From contig NZ_JAAXPV010000009.1 of NCBI RefSeq assembly GCF_012396615.1, positions 1 to 64,000 on the forward strand: a stretch of 64,000 nucleotides of DNA, read 5' to 3'. The first letter of the stretch is position 1. Each line of letters starts with the position of its first letter. The translations under genes and the position numbers were made by a program. A model generated the notes under the pieces. That model ran no database searches and was not told where the DNA came from. It saw nothing but the letters and a program-made list of their open reading frames with translations. Shown here in pieces: positions 17,926 to 27,062 of the stretch. Origin of the DNA: Rothia terrae. GTDB taxonomy: Bacteria > Actinomycetota > Actinomycetes > Actinomycetales > Micrococcaceae.

Positions 17926-18186
17926 CTAGGCGGATAACTTAGCCAAAGCCTTTGACAGGCGTTTGGGATTAATCTGCCAAAAATCGTGGACGCGGCCGTT
18001 AATCTTCAGAACCGGAATTTCAACGGAGTGCTGCTTTTCAAGCTCCGGGTGCTCTTCGATGTTGACCTCATCGAAACCCAGCCCGAATTCACCGGCAACC
18101 TTGCTCACGGTGGCACGCGCGTCCTCACACAGGTGACAACCGGGGCGAGTCAGAAGCTCCAGCGAAATATTTGATGCAACACTCAT
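17926..18186 (-). CDS. Glutaredoxin-family protein
   Basis: 86 aa thioredoxin-fold protein with the dithiol motif TRPGCHLCEDAR at about 13-24 and a typical VPVLKI-like cis-proline segment (IPVLKINGRVHDFW). Cytosolic thiol-disulfide exchange is likely; the partner is not known. ATG at 18186 has AAGGAC upstream. It lies 33 bp before the phosphatase gene, so probably co-transcribed with it. Confidence 0.85.
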   Translation of the reverse strand: MSVASNISLELLTRPGCHLCEDARATVSKVAGEFGLGFDEVNIEEHPELEKQHSVEIPVLKINGRVHDFWQINPKRLSKALAKLSA

Positions 18187-18259
18187 GAAAATAGTCCTTC
18201 TGTCAAAAATCTATAAAGCCTTCAGGGAAAAAAGGCAAGTGGTTCTTTCGCAAAACAGG

Positions 18260-18292
18260 CTCCACATCCTCGAAGATTTCAAGGATGTGGAG
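18260..18292 (-). terminator. Terminator after bS22
   Basis: Eleven-bp perfect stem CTCCACATCCT/AGGATGTGGAG with CCTGTTTTG following on the minus strand. It lies 20 bp after the bS22 stop and 74 bp before the glutaredoxin start. Confidence 0.75.
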
Positions 18293-18312
18293 CCCGATGA
18301 AGCAAGTATTAA

Positions 18313-18408
18313 CTACTTGTTGCGACGCTGGTGGCGAGTCTTGCGAAGAAGCTTACGGTGCTTCTTCTTTGACATACGCTTGCGGCGCTTCTTGATAACT
18401 GAACCCAT
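18313..18408 (-). CDS. Small ribosomal protein bS22 / AURKAIP1-COX24 domain protein
   Basis: 31 aa, extremely basic: [18 protein letters not shown] at the N-terminus, then [13 protein letters not shown]. This is the actinobacterial mini-protein seen bound to the mycobacterial 30S subunit and annotated as bS22 or AURKAIP1/COX24-domain protein (recalled). AGGTGA lies seven bases upstream of the ATG. Own terminator downstream and a 279-bp upstream gap suggest a separate, probably strong, transcription unit. Confidence 0.9.
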   Translation of the reverse strand: MGSVIKKRRKRMSKKKHRKLLRKTRHQRRNK

Positions 18409-18517
18409 TGGATTCACCTCACTTATTTGCTAGATACCCGGCCAAATCTTCTTGAGAGCCAAGAATCTCCGGTAGCTACCCGGGTGCGTTATACCGGTAT
18501 AGACGCTCAAACAAACA

Positions 18518-18559
18518 ACCGTTGATACGTACATTTTTCAACGTACAACTATCAACGGT
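18518..18559. repeat. Interrupted hairpin in the gap upstream of bS22
   Basis: ACCGTTGATA (18518-18527) and TATCAACGGT (18550-18559) form a ten-bp stem, extended by GTAC on both sides after unpaired bases. It has no T run. It lies about 110 bp upstream of bS22 and 130 bp after the GntR-family stop; leader structure or regulator site are both possible. Nothing else is visible in this gap. Confidence 0.4.
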
Positions 18560-18687
18560 CGTTAAACGTTCTCATAATAGAGTACAAGGTATAGGGGTGT
18601 TTTCTGTAATCTTGGGCAAACTTTGAGCGGTGTATTGCTCACATTTTGCTGTTATTCACCCTTTTTGCGCCCTGTTTCTAGCGGCGT

Positions 18688-20604
18688 TTACGCTTTTTTC
18701 TTCTTGGACTTTGATTTGACGACAACGTTGCCTGCGCCAGCCAGCGGATTTGCGGCGTCGCTTTCGGTTTCATCGGCTGTCAGCGCGTGAGCCTGTTCAG
18801 CATCTTCAAGAGCTATTTCAGTCTCGCGCTCCTGCACGAGATCGCCAGCGTCCTGATTGGACTGAACCGGCGCCTCTGCAGACTCGCTCAACGTAGCTGA
18901 ATTTACCTCTGCCGTGGGCTCGTCACCGTCTGCTGAGCCTTCACCCTCAGCTACATACTGCGCCGATGCGACACCCGTATTTTTAAGCGCAACCCGCTCG
19001 GGTTCTTTATCTCGCTTTGAAGATGAAGCACCCCAGCCGAAGAACTGCTTGATGCGGCCGGCCCCATGAGAAGTCCTCTCTTCGGCAGAAGCGATGCCTT
19101 CATCTGACGTGGCAGTGCCATCGTTCAGTTGTTGTGCGTCTTTCTGGCTATCTTCGGCAGGAACCTGCACCTTGGTAACAGTGGCATGGTACGCCTCTGA
19201 CTCAACGGGCTGCTCAATGTCAGCGGCAACCGCGTCTGAGTCTTCGACCTGTTGAGTGCCCTGTTCTACCTGCTCACTGCGGGACTTACGGCGCCAGCTC
19301 AACCGCGCTTTATCGCGAAGAGATGCCGCGATGCCATTGTGCTGGGTTTCAGTCTCTTCAACCCGCTCGGGTGCAGGCTGTGCTGCGTCCTCATTCTGCT
19401 GTGCAGGACGCGGGGTTGCTCGCACAGTGTCGTGATCCGCAGTATGCGCCCACGACGGCTTAGCAGAAGCGGGTGCGGCGGTGTCTTCAGCACGCGCGTC
19501 CTCGGTACGCGGACGCACCTGGCCAGAGATCACACCCGTGGGCGTTGAACGGTTAACCGGCTTAATGACGGTGGCGTGCACGGGAACAGAAACAGTGCCG
19601 CTACGACGGCGACGGCCTTCTACCTTCGCATATGCCTCTCGAGAATCGTTAGTTAAACGGGCACTGTGAACAACCGACTCGTGGTGCGGCACAGTGACCT
19701 TTTCGGGGGTGTTCTGAGAGCCTACCTGCTGCGCTGCTGCAGTCTGCGGACGGTAAGCACTACGTGCCGGTGCAGTCGGCGCAATGGAGTTCAAAGCGTT
19801 CAGCAAATCAGCTGACGGTTCAAAATCAGGGTTCTCAGGAATAAGATCCTGGTCTTCGTCCTCCACCGGAGTCATTTCAAGAGCAGGCTCATGTTCCGTA
19901 TCTGGAATACGAGGGGCATCCAGGTCCAGCCCGGCTTCTTCATACTGCTCACGGATATGTGCTGTCACGAGCATAGATGCCAGCGCGTTGTCGCCCGAGG
20001 CAATCGCATCCACAATAGCCTTATGCTGCGCACGGGTACGCGCAGCGGTAGTGCTCCACAACCCGCCGCGTCCAACCAGCGACATCATGTACTCGAACAA
20101 GGGCTCGCGCAGGGCAGTCATCAGACCGGTCAGCAGCTCATTGCCACCAATTTTGACCAGTGCAATGTGGAAAGAAACCTCAAGATCATGAAATTCCTTG
20201 AGAGAAATATTCTCCCGGCTCATTTCTTTCTGAAGCCCGGCGAGCTCTTGCATAGCAGGATGCTGCGGGTCAGCATTTTGAAGAGCCCACCCCTCAACCA
20301 CAAGGCGGGTCTGAACCATATCTCGAACGGGATACTTAGCGTTGGCCATATGCAACCGCAAAGCAGGCCCGGCAGAAGCTGCAGGTTCTTTCACTAACTG
20401 GGTAATAATGGTTTTCTTGCGACCCTCGTACAGGCGCACAACGCCCATATCTTCAAGGTGCTTCAAAGCCTCACGCGTGCTGGAATGAGTTGCCCCAACA
20501 GCCTCAGCAATTTCTTTATCATCGGGCAAGTCCTGCCCCAATTGCAGGCGCCCTTCGAACAGCTCTTTTTCAAGCCATTCAAGGATAGTGCTGTGTACAG
20601 CCAT
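18688..20604 (-). CDS. GntR/FCD regulator with a 400-residue disordered tail
   Basis: 638 aa. Residues 1-70 are a GntR winged helix (LPDDKEIAEAVGATHSSTRE, then ALKHLEDMGVVRLYEGRKK). Residues 80-225 are an FCD ligand-binding domain, as in FadR-type regulators (VEGWALQNADP, HDLEVSFHIALVKIGGN, EQYEEAGLDLD). FadR-type regulators normally stop near 230-250 aa; here about 400 more residues follow, rich in Glu, Ala, Ser, Thr and Pro, with short basic clusters (RLSWRRKSRSE, RIKQFFGWG) and a final KSKSKKKKA. It lies 48 bp downstream of the ArsR gene on the same strand, which has the same odd design. Ligand and targets unknown. Confidence 0.85.
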   Translation of the reverse strand: MAVHSTILEWLEKELFEGRLQLGQDLPDDKEIAEAVGATHSSTREALKHLEDMGVVRLYEGRKKTIITQLVKEPAASAGPALRLHMANAKYPVRDMVQTRLVVEGWALQNADPQHPAMQELAGLQKEMSRENISLKEFHDLEVSFHIALVKIGGNELLTGLMTALREPLFEYMMSLVGRGGLWSTTAARTRAQHKAIVDAIASGDNALASMLVTAHIREQYEEAGLDLDAPRIPDTEHEPALEMTPVEDEDQDLIPENPDFEPSADLLNALNSIAPTAPARSAYRPQTAAAQQVGSQNTPEKVTVPHHESVVHSARLTNDSREAYAKVEGRRRRSGTVSVPVHATVIKPVNRSTPTGVISGQVRPRTEDARAEDTAAPASAKPSWAHTADHDTVRATPRPAQQNEDAAQPAPERVEETETQHNGIAASLRDKARLSWRRKSRSEQVEQGTQQVEDSDAVAADIEQPVESEAYHATVTKVQVPAEDSQKDAQQLNDGTATSDEGIASAEERTSHGAGRIKQFFGWGASSSKRDKEPERVALKNTGVASAQYVAEGEGSADGDEPTAEVNSATLSESAEAPVQSNQDAGDLVQERETEIALEDAEQAHALTADETESDAANPLAGAGNVVVKSKSKKKKA

Positions 20605-20652
20605 AACTAGATACTATTTTCCGTGATTCTTCAGATGCCGACAGAATGAAAG

Positions 20653-22281
20653 TTAACGACGACGACGTCCCCAACGACTAATGACCGCAAGCAATCCGCG
20701 CTGGTTCTCTTCGTCCTGCTCAGATTCAGTCGGAGCAGAAGGCAGGAGCGGTGCCGGGGCAAATTCAGCCCCGGTCTCAGAGCTTTCACCGGCGCTCTCG
20801 CCCTCGGCAAGAGTAGGAGCATCAGTTACCGCTGAATCAGAATCTGTCTCAGACGGCTGTGCAGACTCAACGACGCTGGTATGGGCATCTTCGGCAACTT
20901 CTTCAGAATCTTCAGCGGAAGCAGTTTCAGCGGTATCCGAGGTAATAGCAGACGGCGTAAAAGGAGTCAGCGGCGTGAAATGCACGGCGTGCTGTGCGGG
21001 GGCGGATTCACTCTGACCAGAGGTTTCTTCAATGAGCTCATCGAGTTCAGTTTCTGAAACAGCGGTCTCGGTGCCCTCTGCAATTTCATGGTTCTCAGGT
21101 TCTACCGCGTCAATAGAATCCACTGGATCAGCAGTCTCTACTGCCGGAGTTACCAACTCATCGACATCTGCGGTGGTGACAGCATCCTCAGTACCCTCTG
21201 CAGTTTCATGGTTCGCAGGCACGTCGGCAACCGCGTCCGTGGCCGGTTCAGAGGTTTCAGCCTCTACAACATGAGATTCAATCTGGTGCAGAGTATCGTC
21301 CGCCGAATCGTCCGCGGTGGGCTCATAGGTTTCAGCTGCTTCTTCAACATCAGAACCAGCGTGAGCATCCTGCTCGGTCTCATCCGAAAAATCAGTGAAT
21401 TCTCTGCCCGCAAAATCACCGGATGACGCCAGTCGGGCCTCAACGCTAGCAATCAGGTTTTGCAAGGCGTCTTCGGTGCTTTCGTTGTACTCAGCACCGG
21501 GTTCTTCGACGGTGTCTTCAGTATCATCGGTTGATGTTTCAGCGGACTCTGGAATGTCTGAGGAATCATCAGATGCAGCACCAAACACCGGGGTGTTTGC
21601 AGGTAGATCTGTAGTTTCGGTGTGTTCAGCGGCCTCGGACTCAACTGCCTCGGACTCAGCGGGCTCGCTCACAGGATTTTCGTGAGCGTCTTCGACAACG
21701 GGGCTGGGCTTAATACCGCGATTTTGATCGATGACAGGCTGAGAAATTACAGACTGTTGGATGGCAGGCTCAGGCGCTTCTGCACTATCTGCAATGATAA
21801 CTTCTTCGCTCGATGACGCTTCAGCCGTACTGTTATCTACTGCCCCTTCAGGAGCATCTGATGAGGTAAAATCAGCGATTTGCTCAGCAGTTTCCTCAGA
21901 TACCGCGGTGTCAGCGATAATCTCGCCGTTAGCACCCTCCGCAGATTCCCCGGACGCCGGTGACACCGTAGCTACCGCAGGTTCAGGTGATGATGCGGGC
22001 TGTGCGTCCGCCTCAACACCGGCACGCGAGGTAAGGGTTTCTACCCATTCCGTCACTGCCACAAGAGGCTCAGGAATCAAAGAATAGAGGCGTCGCTGCC
22101 CTTGAGCTCGAGTGCTCACAAGACCAGCAGTACGCAAAACTTTCAAGTGCTTTGAAACTGTTGGCTGGCTGACTCCGAGTTCTGCAACAAGAGCACCTAC
22201 GGGGGATTCGCCCTCTGCTAGAACACGCAAAATTTGTCGTCGGGTGGGGTCTGCGATAACAGCAAATACGTCATCAATCAT
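20653..22281 (-). CDS. ArsR-family regulator with a 440-residue acidic tail
   Basis: 542 aa. Residues 1-90 are an ArsR/SmtB winged helix: DDVFAVIADPTRRQILRVLA, then ELGVSQPTVSKHLKVL and AQGQRRLYSL. No metal-binding cysteines are seen. ArsR proteins are usually about 100 aa; here the next 440 residues are strongly acidic and low in complexity (Glu, Asp, Ala, Ser, Thr, Val), with an internal repeat (NHETAEGTEDAV and NHEIAEGTETAV). The protein ends in GLLAVISRWGRRRR, a possible amphipathic basic helix that could bind membrane or nucleic acid. It is the first gene of a pair with the GntR/FCD gene. Function of the tail is unknown. Confidence 0.85.
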   Translation of the reverse strand: MIDDVFAVIADPTRRQILRVLAEGESPVGALVAELGVSQPTVSKHLKVLRTAGLVSTRAQGQRRLYSLIPEPLVAVTEWVETLTSRAGVEADAQPASSPEPAVATVSPASGESAEGANGEIIADTAVSEETAEQIADFTSSDAPEGAVDNSTAEASSSEEVIIADSAEAPEPAIQQSVISQPVIDQNRGIKPSPVVEDAHENPVSEPAESEAVESEAAEHTETTDLPANTPVFGAASDDSSDIPESAETSTDDTEDTVEEPGAEYNESTEDALQNLIASVEARLASSGDFAGREFTDFSDETEQDAHAGSDVEEAAETYEPTADDSADDTLHQIESHVVEAETSEPATDAVADVPANHETAEGTEDAVTTADVDELVTPAVETADPVDSIDAVEPENHEIAEGTETAVSETELDELIEETSGQSESAPAQHAVHFTPLTPFTPSAITSDTAETASAEDSEEVAEDAHTSVVESAQPSETDSDSAVTDAPTLAEGESAGESSETGAEFAPAPLLPSAPTESEQDEENQRGLLAVISRWGRRRR

Positions 22282-22461
22282 GCCTCAATCTTACATATAA
22301 TCTTTGACTCATATGTATTAACACTTCTCAGTTCGAAATTTTTCGGTCACGAAGTGTAGAGCGATCACTTTTGCCACTTGGTTTTATGCTCTCAAAAGCA
22401 CGTTTTGCATGTATTCCGCGCAGAGTATTACATGGATGCTTTCGTTGATGACAGCACAAAG

Positions 22462-23670
22462 CTAGTCATACCAGGGGTCTAACCCCCAATGAGGAAAGAC
22501 TTCTTTACGCGTTGCCATAATCGTGCGATCCACCTGATCAGCCGGGTCAAAACCCAGCTCCCATGATCGCCACCAAAAATCTACCTCATCCCCCATCAGC
22601 TGAGGTACCTTGGTGCCGTACTTACGCAACATGTACTGTTGCCACGATTCGGGAACAGCTGTATCAAGCTCTAGAGGGCTACCGGCAACAACGCTTATCA
22701 GATGCGTCCACGAGCGGGGTACCGCATCGTACAGGTTATACCCGCCACCGCCGGTCGCGACCCAGCGGTCCTCGCACAGCTCATGGGCAAGATTCGACAC
22801 CATTGCAGCGACCTCACGCTGCGCATCAATTGAAATTTTCAAATGCGACATCTCATCACGAAAATGAGAGTCACAACCGTGCTGACTCACAATCACCTCG
22901 GGCTGAAATTCACGCAACAGCGGCGGCACCACAGCATCGAATGCACGAACCCAACCGGAATCAGCTGTTTCAGCCGGAAGCGCGATATTGACGCTGGTGC
23001 CAGACGCCAAACCTTCAGGACCCCACTCGTTCGCGTAACCGGTACCTGGAAACAGCGTCATACCTGACTCATGCAGAGAAATTGTCATGACGCGAGGATC
23101 TTCCCAGAAAATGCTCTGAGTACCGTCTCCATGGTGGGCATCAACATCAATGTACGCCACGCGTTTGACGCCCTGCTCTAACAAACGAGCGATAGCCACA
23201 GCGCAATCGTTATACACACAAAACCCGCTAGCCTTATTGCGGGCAGCATGGTGCATACCACCACCAAAATTCACCACGTGCGGCGCTCGCTCCCCCAAGA
23301 TCGCCTCGGCTGCCTGATAGCTACCGCCGGCAAGACGAGCAGATGCCTCATGGATACCCGCATACCCCGGCGTATCCTCCGTACCCAACCCACTTTCAGG
23401 ACGCTCAAGCTCAGGGTTTTCGCTGACAGCCCGCACCGCCGCAATATACTCTGGCGCATGAGCCAGCTCCAACTGTGCATCGGTGGCGATCTCCGGCATC
23501 TCAATATCAATCTGCGGCAGATTAAAAACACCTAAGTCTCGGGCAAGACGAGCCGTCGCGTCCAAGCGTGCAGGGTTCATGGGGTGATAGTCGCCAAAAT
23601 AATAAGCTGTCATGTTCGCATCCCACACCACAGTGGTTGGAATGGGCTGAAGCTTTTCGACTGCCTTCAT
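22462..23670 (-). CDS. acuC: AcuC / histone-deacetylase-family protein
   Basis: 402 aa arginase-fold Zn hydrolase of the class I deacetylase superfamily. The active-site residues are visible in GGGMHHAARNKASGFCVYND, in YIDVDAHHGDGTQ and in SLHESGMTLFPGTG. AcuC-type proteins remove acetyl groups from proteins such as acetyl-CoA synthetase; an acs gene is present at 50 kb in this window, though far away. ATG at 23670 has AAAGGCGGG upstream. The 180-bp gap to the ArsR gene shows no clear element. Confidence 0.88.
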   Translation of the reverse strand: MKAVEKLQPIPTTVVWDANMTAYYFGDYHPMNPARLDATARLARDLGVFNLPQIDIEMPEIATDAQLELAHAPEYIAAVRAVSENPELERPESGLGTEDTPGYAGIHEASARLAGGSYQAAEAILGERAPHVVNFGGGMHHAARNKASGFCVYNDCAVAIARLLEQGVKRVAYIDVDAHHGDGTQSIFWEDPRVMTISLHESGMTLFPGTGYANEWGPEGLASGTSVNIALPAETADSGWVRAFDAVVPPLLREFQPEVIVSQHGCDSHFRDEMSHLKISIDAQREVAAMVSNLAHELCEDRWVATGGGGYNLYDAVPRSWTHLISVVAGSPLELDTAVPESWQQYMLRKYGTKVPQLMGDEVDFWWRSWELGFDPADQVDRTIMATRKEVFPHWGLDPWYD

Positions 23671-23808
23671 AAATACCCGCCTTTGAAAGTAATGACCGTC
23701 ACAAGCTATTAGACCACGCCGATGAACATTAGGCGGATATATCGCACTAATATGTCTTGACGGCTAGGCTATTACAGTTAGAGCTTTTCTTCTCAAGGAG
23801 TTATAAGC

Positions 23809-25206
23809 GTGAGCCCACAGTTTTCTACGATTGAGGACGCCGACGCGATGCGGCTTGCTCGCCTTCGCGCGCTCGTCGATCGAACAGTTGGCTCATCGCC
23901 TTCGCGTATCGCAATCGCCGCCTTCGGGTTAGTTATTATTTTCTTCGCCCTGATGCTTTATATGCCGTTTTCTTCGCGGGACGGGCATTCGGTAGCTTTT
24001 CATCACGCGTTTTTTACCGCTACCAGTGCGGTGACCGTGACAGGATTAACCACTGTTTCAACAGCTGAGCAGTGGTCATTCTTTGGTCAGCTGATGATTC
24101 TTTTCGCCTTCCAGATCGGCGGTCTTGGCACGCTCACCATGACTTCACTTTTGGCAATTGCCGTGGGCCGAAAAATGGGTCTGCGCTCCAAAATGATCGC
24201 TCAGGAAGCCATGAACATTGGTCGTCTGGGCGAAGTCGGCTCAATTTTGCAAACCGTAGCGATTACCTCCATATCGTTAGAAGCAGCCATCGCACTCATC
24301 TTGACCCCTCGTTTTTGGATTCTGGGCGAAAGCTTTGGTGAAGGTCTATGGCACGGAATCTTCTATTCGATCTCAGCATTCAACAACGCAGGTTTCACCC
24401 CTCACTCCGATGGAATCGTACCCTACGGTCACGACCTCTGGATTCTGCTTCCTATCTGCCTCGGAGTCTACGTCGGTGCCCTGGGCTTCCCCGTCATCCT
24501 CACACTGCAGCGCAACCTCTGGCACTTTAGAGCCTGGAACCTCACCACCAAACTCACCATCATCGGCACCACGCTCGTGCTCTTCATCGGCATGTTCGCC
24601 TGGGCATTCTTTGAATGGAACAATCCCGGAACCATCGGCAACGAAGGCTTCTCAGAAAAAATCCTGCACTCCTTCTTCGCATCCATCATGACGCGCTCCG
24701 GCGGGTTCAACCTCGTCAACATGACAGACATGAACCCCATTACCTACCTGCTCACCGACGTTCTCATGTTCATCGGCGGCGGATCAGCGTCCACCGCAGG
24801 CGGCGTCAAAGTCACCACCATCTGCGTCGTCTTCCTCGCAATCCTGGCAGAAGCACGCGGCGACCAGCACGTCATCGCCTTCGGCCGTTCCATTCCCGAT
24901 TCCATCCTGCGCATCGCAATTTCCGTGATCTCCATGGGCGCTTTCTTCGTGCTCTTCGGATGCGCCGTGCTGGTCTATATCACGCAAGAGCCTTTCGACC
25001 ACATCCTCTTCGAAGTCATCTCCGCCTACGCCACCTGCGGACTGTCCGTAGGCCTCTCGCCCAAGCTTCCGCCGTCCGGCATCTACGTGCTTTCACTGCT
25101 CATGTTCGTCGGACGCATCGGCACCAACACCGTCGCAACCGGTCTAGCATTGCGCTCCCGCCGCAGACTCTACAAGTACCCCGAAGAAAGGCCGATCATT
25201 GGCTGA
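23809..25206 (+). CDS. trkH: Trk potassium uptake membrane subunit TrkH
   Basis: 465 aa membrane pore subunit for potassium uptake. Four pore-loop repeats can be picked out: TSAVTVTGLTTV, ISAFNNAGFTPHSDG, MTRSGGFNLVNMTDM and ISAYATCGLSVGLSP, each with the selectivity glycine. GTG start at 23809 has AAGGAG eight bases upstream. It overlaps the downstream regulatory subunit gene by eight bases. Confidence 0.93.
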   Translation: MSPQFSTIEDADAMRLARLRALVDRTVGSSPSRIAIAAFGLVIIFFALMLYMPFSSRDGHSVAFHHAFFTATSAVTVTGLTTVSTAEQWSFFGQLMILFAFQIGGLGTLTMTSLLAIAVGRKMGLRSKMIAQEAMNIGRLGEVGSILQTVAITSISLEAAIALILTPRFWILGESFGEGLWHGIFYSISAFNNAGFTPHSDGIVPYGHDLWILLPICLGVYVGALGFPVILTLQRNLWHFRAWNLTTKLTIIGTTLVLFIGMFAWAFFEWNNPGTIGNEGFSEKILHSFFASIMTRSGGFNLVNMTDMNPITYLLTDVLMFIGGGSASTAGGVKVTTICVVFLAILAEARGDQHVIAFGRSIPDSILRIAISVISMGAFFVLFGCAVLVYITQEPFDHILFEVISAYATCGLSVGLSPKLPPSGIYVLSLLMFVGRIGTNTVATGLALRSRRRLYKYPEERPIIG

Positions 25207-25870
25207 TACACGCATCGATCACAACGCACCCGTTCTCGTTATCGGCCTCGGACGCTTTGGCACCGCAACCGCCGCACAGCTACGCGAACAAAACAAAGAG
25301 GTACTCGCCATCGAAAAAGACCCCGTGCTCGTGCAAAAATGGGCGGGTCTACTCACTCACGTCGTTGAGGCGGACGCAACCGACATCGACGCGCTGCGTC
25401 AGCTCGGTGCAAGCGACTTTACCTCCGCAGTCGTCGGCGTAGGCACCTCAGTTGAGGCGTCCGTGCTGATTACAGCCAACCTGGTAGACCTCGGCATCGA
25501 ACGCATCTGGGCAAAAGCAATTACCCCGTCGCACGGTAAAATCCTCTCGCGCATCGGCGCACACCACGTGGTCTTTCCCGAAGCCGACGCAGGACGTCGC
25601 GCCGCCCACCTCGTCTCAGGACGCCTGCTGGACTACATCGAATTCGACGACGACTTTGCCATCGTCAAAATGTACCCGCCCAAAGAAACCCACGGCTTTA
25701 CCCTGGCTGAATCCAATGTGCGTTCCAAGTACGGCGTCTCAGTTGTCGGTGTGAAATCCCCCGGCGAGGATTTCACCTACGCGACACCCGACACCAAGGT
25801 GTCATCACGAGACCTGCTGATTGTCTCCGGCCAGGTTGACCTCATTGAGCGTTTTGCGATGAGGCCATAA
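25199..25870 (+). CDS. trkA: Potassium uptake regulatory subunit TrkA
   Basis: 223 aa cytosolic RCK protein that gates TrkH. RCK_N carries the nucleotide-binding loop VIGLGRFGTATAAQL at about 12-26 and the acidic LAIEKDP at the end of the second strand; RCK_C spans about 140-220. TTG start at 25199 lies inside trkH, with AGAAAGG upstream, so translation is coupled. Confidence 0.92.
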   Translation: MADTRIDHNAPVLVIGLGRFGTATAAQLREQNKEVLAIEKDPVLVQKWAGLLTHVVEADATDIDALRQLGASDFTSAVVGVGTSVEASVLITANLVDLGIERIWAKAITPSHGKILSRIGAHHVVFPEADAGRRAAHLVSGRLLDYIEFDDDFAIVKMYPPKETHGFTLAESNVRSKYGVSVVGVKSPGEDFTYATPDTKVSSRDLLIVSGQVDLIERFAMRP

Positions 25871-26160
25871 TAAGTCAAATATTCAGCTTTGGTAGGGCTT
25901 ACGCTTCGGTAGTCGGTGGCGGTCAACATCCCTAACGCCAGACCCGATCAGTTGACCGCCACCACCCTGCCGAAGCTGCTGTGCACGCGACGTCGCCAGC
26001 TGGCATCGGGGCTGGCGTGAATCGCGTCGTGAGCGTCAGCGAGCCATGCGAGAGGGACTGCTGGCGACTGCGTGTGCAGTAGCGAGCAGGCTAAACCTGC
26101 TTATCCTCAGATGAATGTTGACCGCCGGCATCCTATTGCTAACGTGCCACCCATATATAC
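25871..26160. other. Non-coding, GC-rich stretch with nested and alternative inverted repeats
   Basis: No gene is visible in this 343-bp gap between trkA and proC. It has dense secondary structure. GGTGGCGGTCAAC (25915-25927) can pair with GTTGACCGCCACC (25951-25963), extended by GCTTCGG (25903-25909) with CCGAAGC (25970-25976). The same left arm (25918-25929) can pair instead with ATGTTGACCGCC at 26115-26126. A third, imperfect long stem joins about 25975-26000 with about 26070-26093, and CGCCAGC/GCTGGCG pair in between. It could be a structured RNA, a REP-like element or a trkHA attenuator/3' end. Unassigned. Confidence 0.55.
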
Positions 26161-26164
26161 AAAA

Positions 26165-26202
26165 AATAACCCCGTGAAAACCAACATTTTCACGGGGCTA
26201 TT
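26165..26202. terminator. Terminator after proC, bidirectional
   Basis: Sixteen-bp stem AATAACCCCGTGAAAA/TTTTCACGGGGCTATT with a one-base mismatch, followed by a T run on the minus strand 11 bp after proC. Confidence 0.88.
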
Positions 26203-26213
26203 TGCGTAAGAGG

Positions 26214-27062
26214 TTATTTGCTGAACTCTTCAGTCATCTCAGCTGAACGCTCAGCGCACGCGCGCATACCTTTTTCGGTCAGCTCAAACTGGCCACCATC
26301 AATAAAGGCCTGAACGCCGCGCTCTGTGGTTCCGTTGGGGCTCATCACTGCTTTACGCAAGGATTCAGCGTCCTGGTCTTCAAAGAGCATTGCGCCAGCA
26401 CCAGCCACAGTGAGGGATGCGAGTTTCTTCGCGGTTGCCTCATCAAGGCCGAGCTTGACGCCTGCATCCGCCATCGATTCAGCCAGCAGGTAGGCGTAGG
26501 CGGGGCCTGAGCCTGAAACAGCTACAACGGCGTCCATCTGGTCTTCTTCGACCTCGATGACCTCACCGACGCTAGAGAGAATCTCGGTGACGTCCTTGCG
26601 CTGTTCATCGCTCACGTGCTCCCCCACCGAAATGGCGAGGACGCCCTTGCCCACCTTGGACGGGGTGTTGGGCATGCAACGCACCACGGGCTGCCCGCCG
26701 TTGAGCGCGCGGGTGAGAGCATCCAGGTTGATGCCGGCAGCAACTGAGATGACCACCGCGTCCTTTCTGACGTGCTCTGCGATCTCCTGGGCAAGCTCAA
26801 CGATGCCGTAGGGCTTGACGCCCAGTAGCACAACGTCAGCATCGGCCACTGCCTGCGCGTTTGCGTCAGATTCGGTTTCAGAAGCGAGGATCTGCACTTT
26901 TTCGCCGTTGTCACCCAGCGACTTTTTTAGCTGATCGGCGCTGTCCTGGGAGTGCGTCGTTGCACGGACAGCAGAGGCGTCAAAACCGCTTGCTAGTAAA
27001 CCGCTGAGAATCGCACCGTTCATTGAACCGGTGCCACAAAAAGCTACAACCTTGTTCGACAT
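26214..27062 (-). CDS. proC: Pyrroline-5-carboxylate reductase ProC
   Basis: 282 aa, last step of proline synthesis (NAD(P)H-dependent reduction of pyrroline-5-carboxylate). The dinucleotide-binding loop AFCGTGSMNGAILSGLL is at the N-terminus; VRCMPNTPSKVGKG and VSGSGPAYAYLLAESM are family signatures, and the C-terminal dimerisation region has SPNGTTERGV. Standalone gene with its own terminator. Confidence 0.94.
   Translation of the reverse strand: MSNKVVAFCGTGSMNGAILSGLLASGFDASAVRATTHSQDSADQLKKSLGDNGEKVQILASETESDANAQAVADADVVLLGVKPYGIVELAQEIAEHVRKDAVVISVAAGINLDALTRALNGGQPVVRCMPNTPSKVGKGVLAISVGEHVSDEQRKDVTEILSSVGEVIEVEEDQMDAVVAVSGSGPAYAYLLAESMADAGVKLGLDEATAKKLASLTVAGAGAMLFEDQDAESLRKAVMSPNGTTERGVQAFIDGGQFELTEKGMRACAERSAEMTEEFSK

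Noticed and set aside
20681-22087. Ser/Val/Ala-rich plus-strand ORFs
   Set aside because: Antisense of the acidic low-complexity ArsR tail, which leaves all frames open.
24615-25442. 275-codon Arg/His/Pro-rich plus-strand ORF
   Set aside because: Out-of-frame shadow of trkH and trkA; composition is typical of a shifted GC-rich frame.
25871-26160. tRNA, tmRNA or known riboswitch
   Set aside because: The stems do not fit a cloverleaf, no CCA end or T-loop is seen, and the location after trkA is not upstream of a gene on the plus strand.
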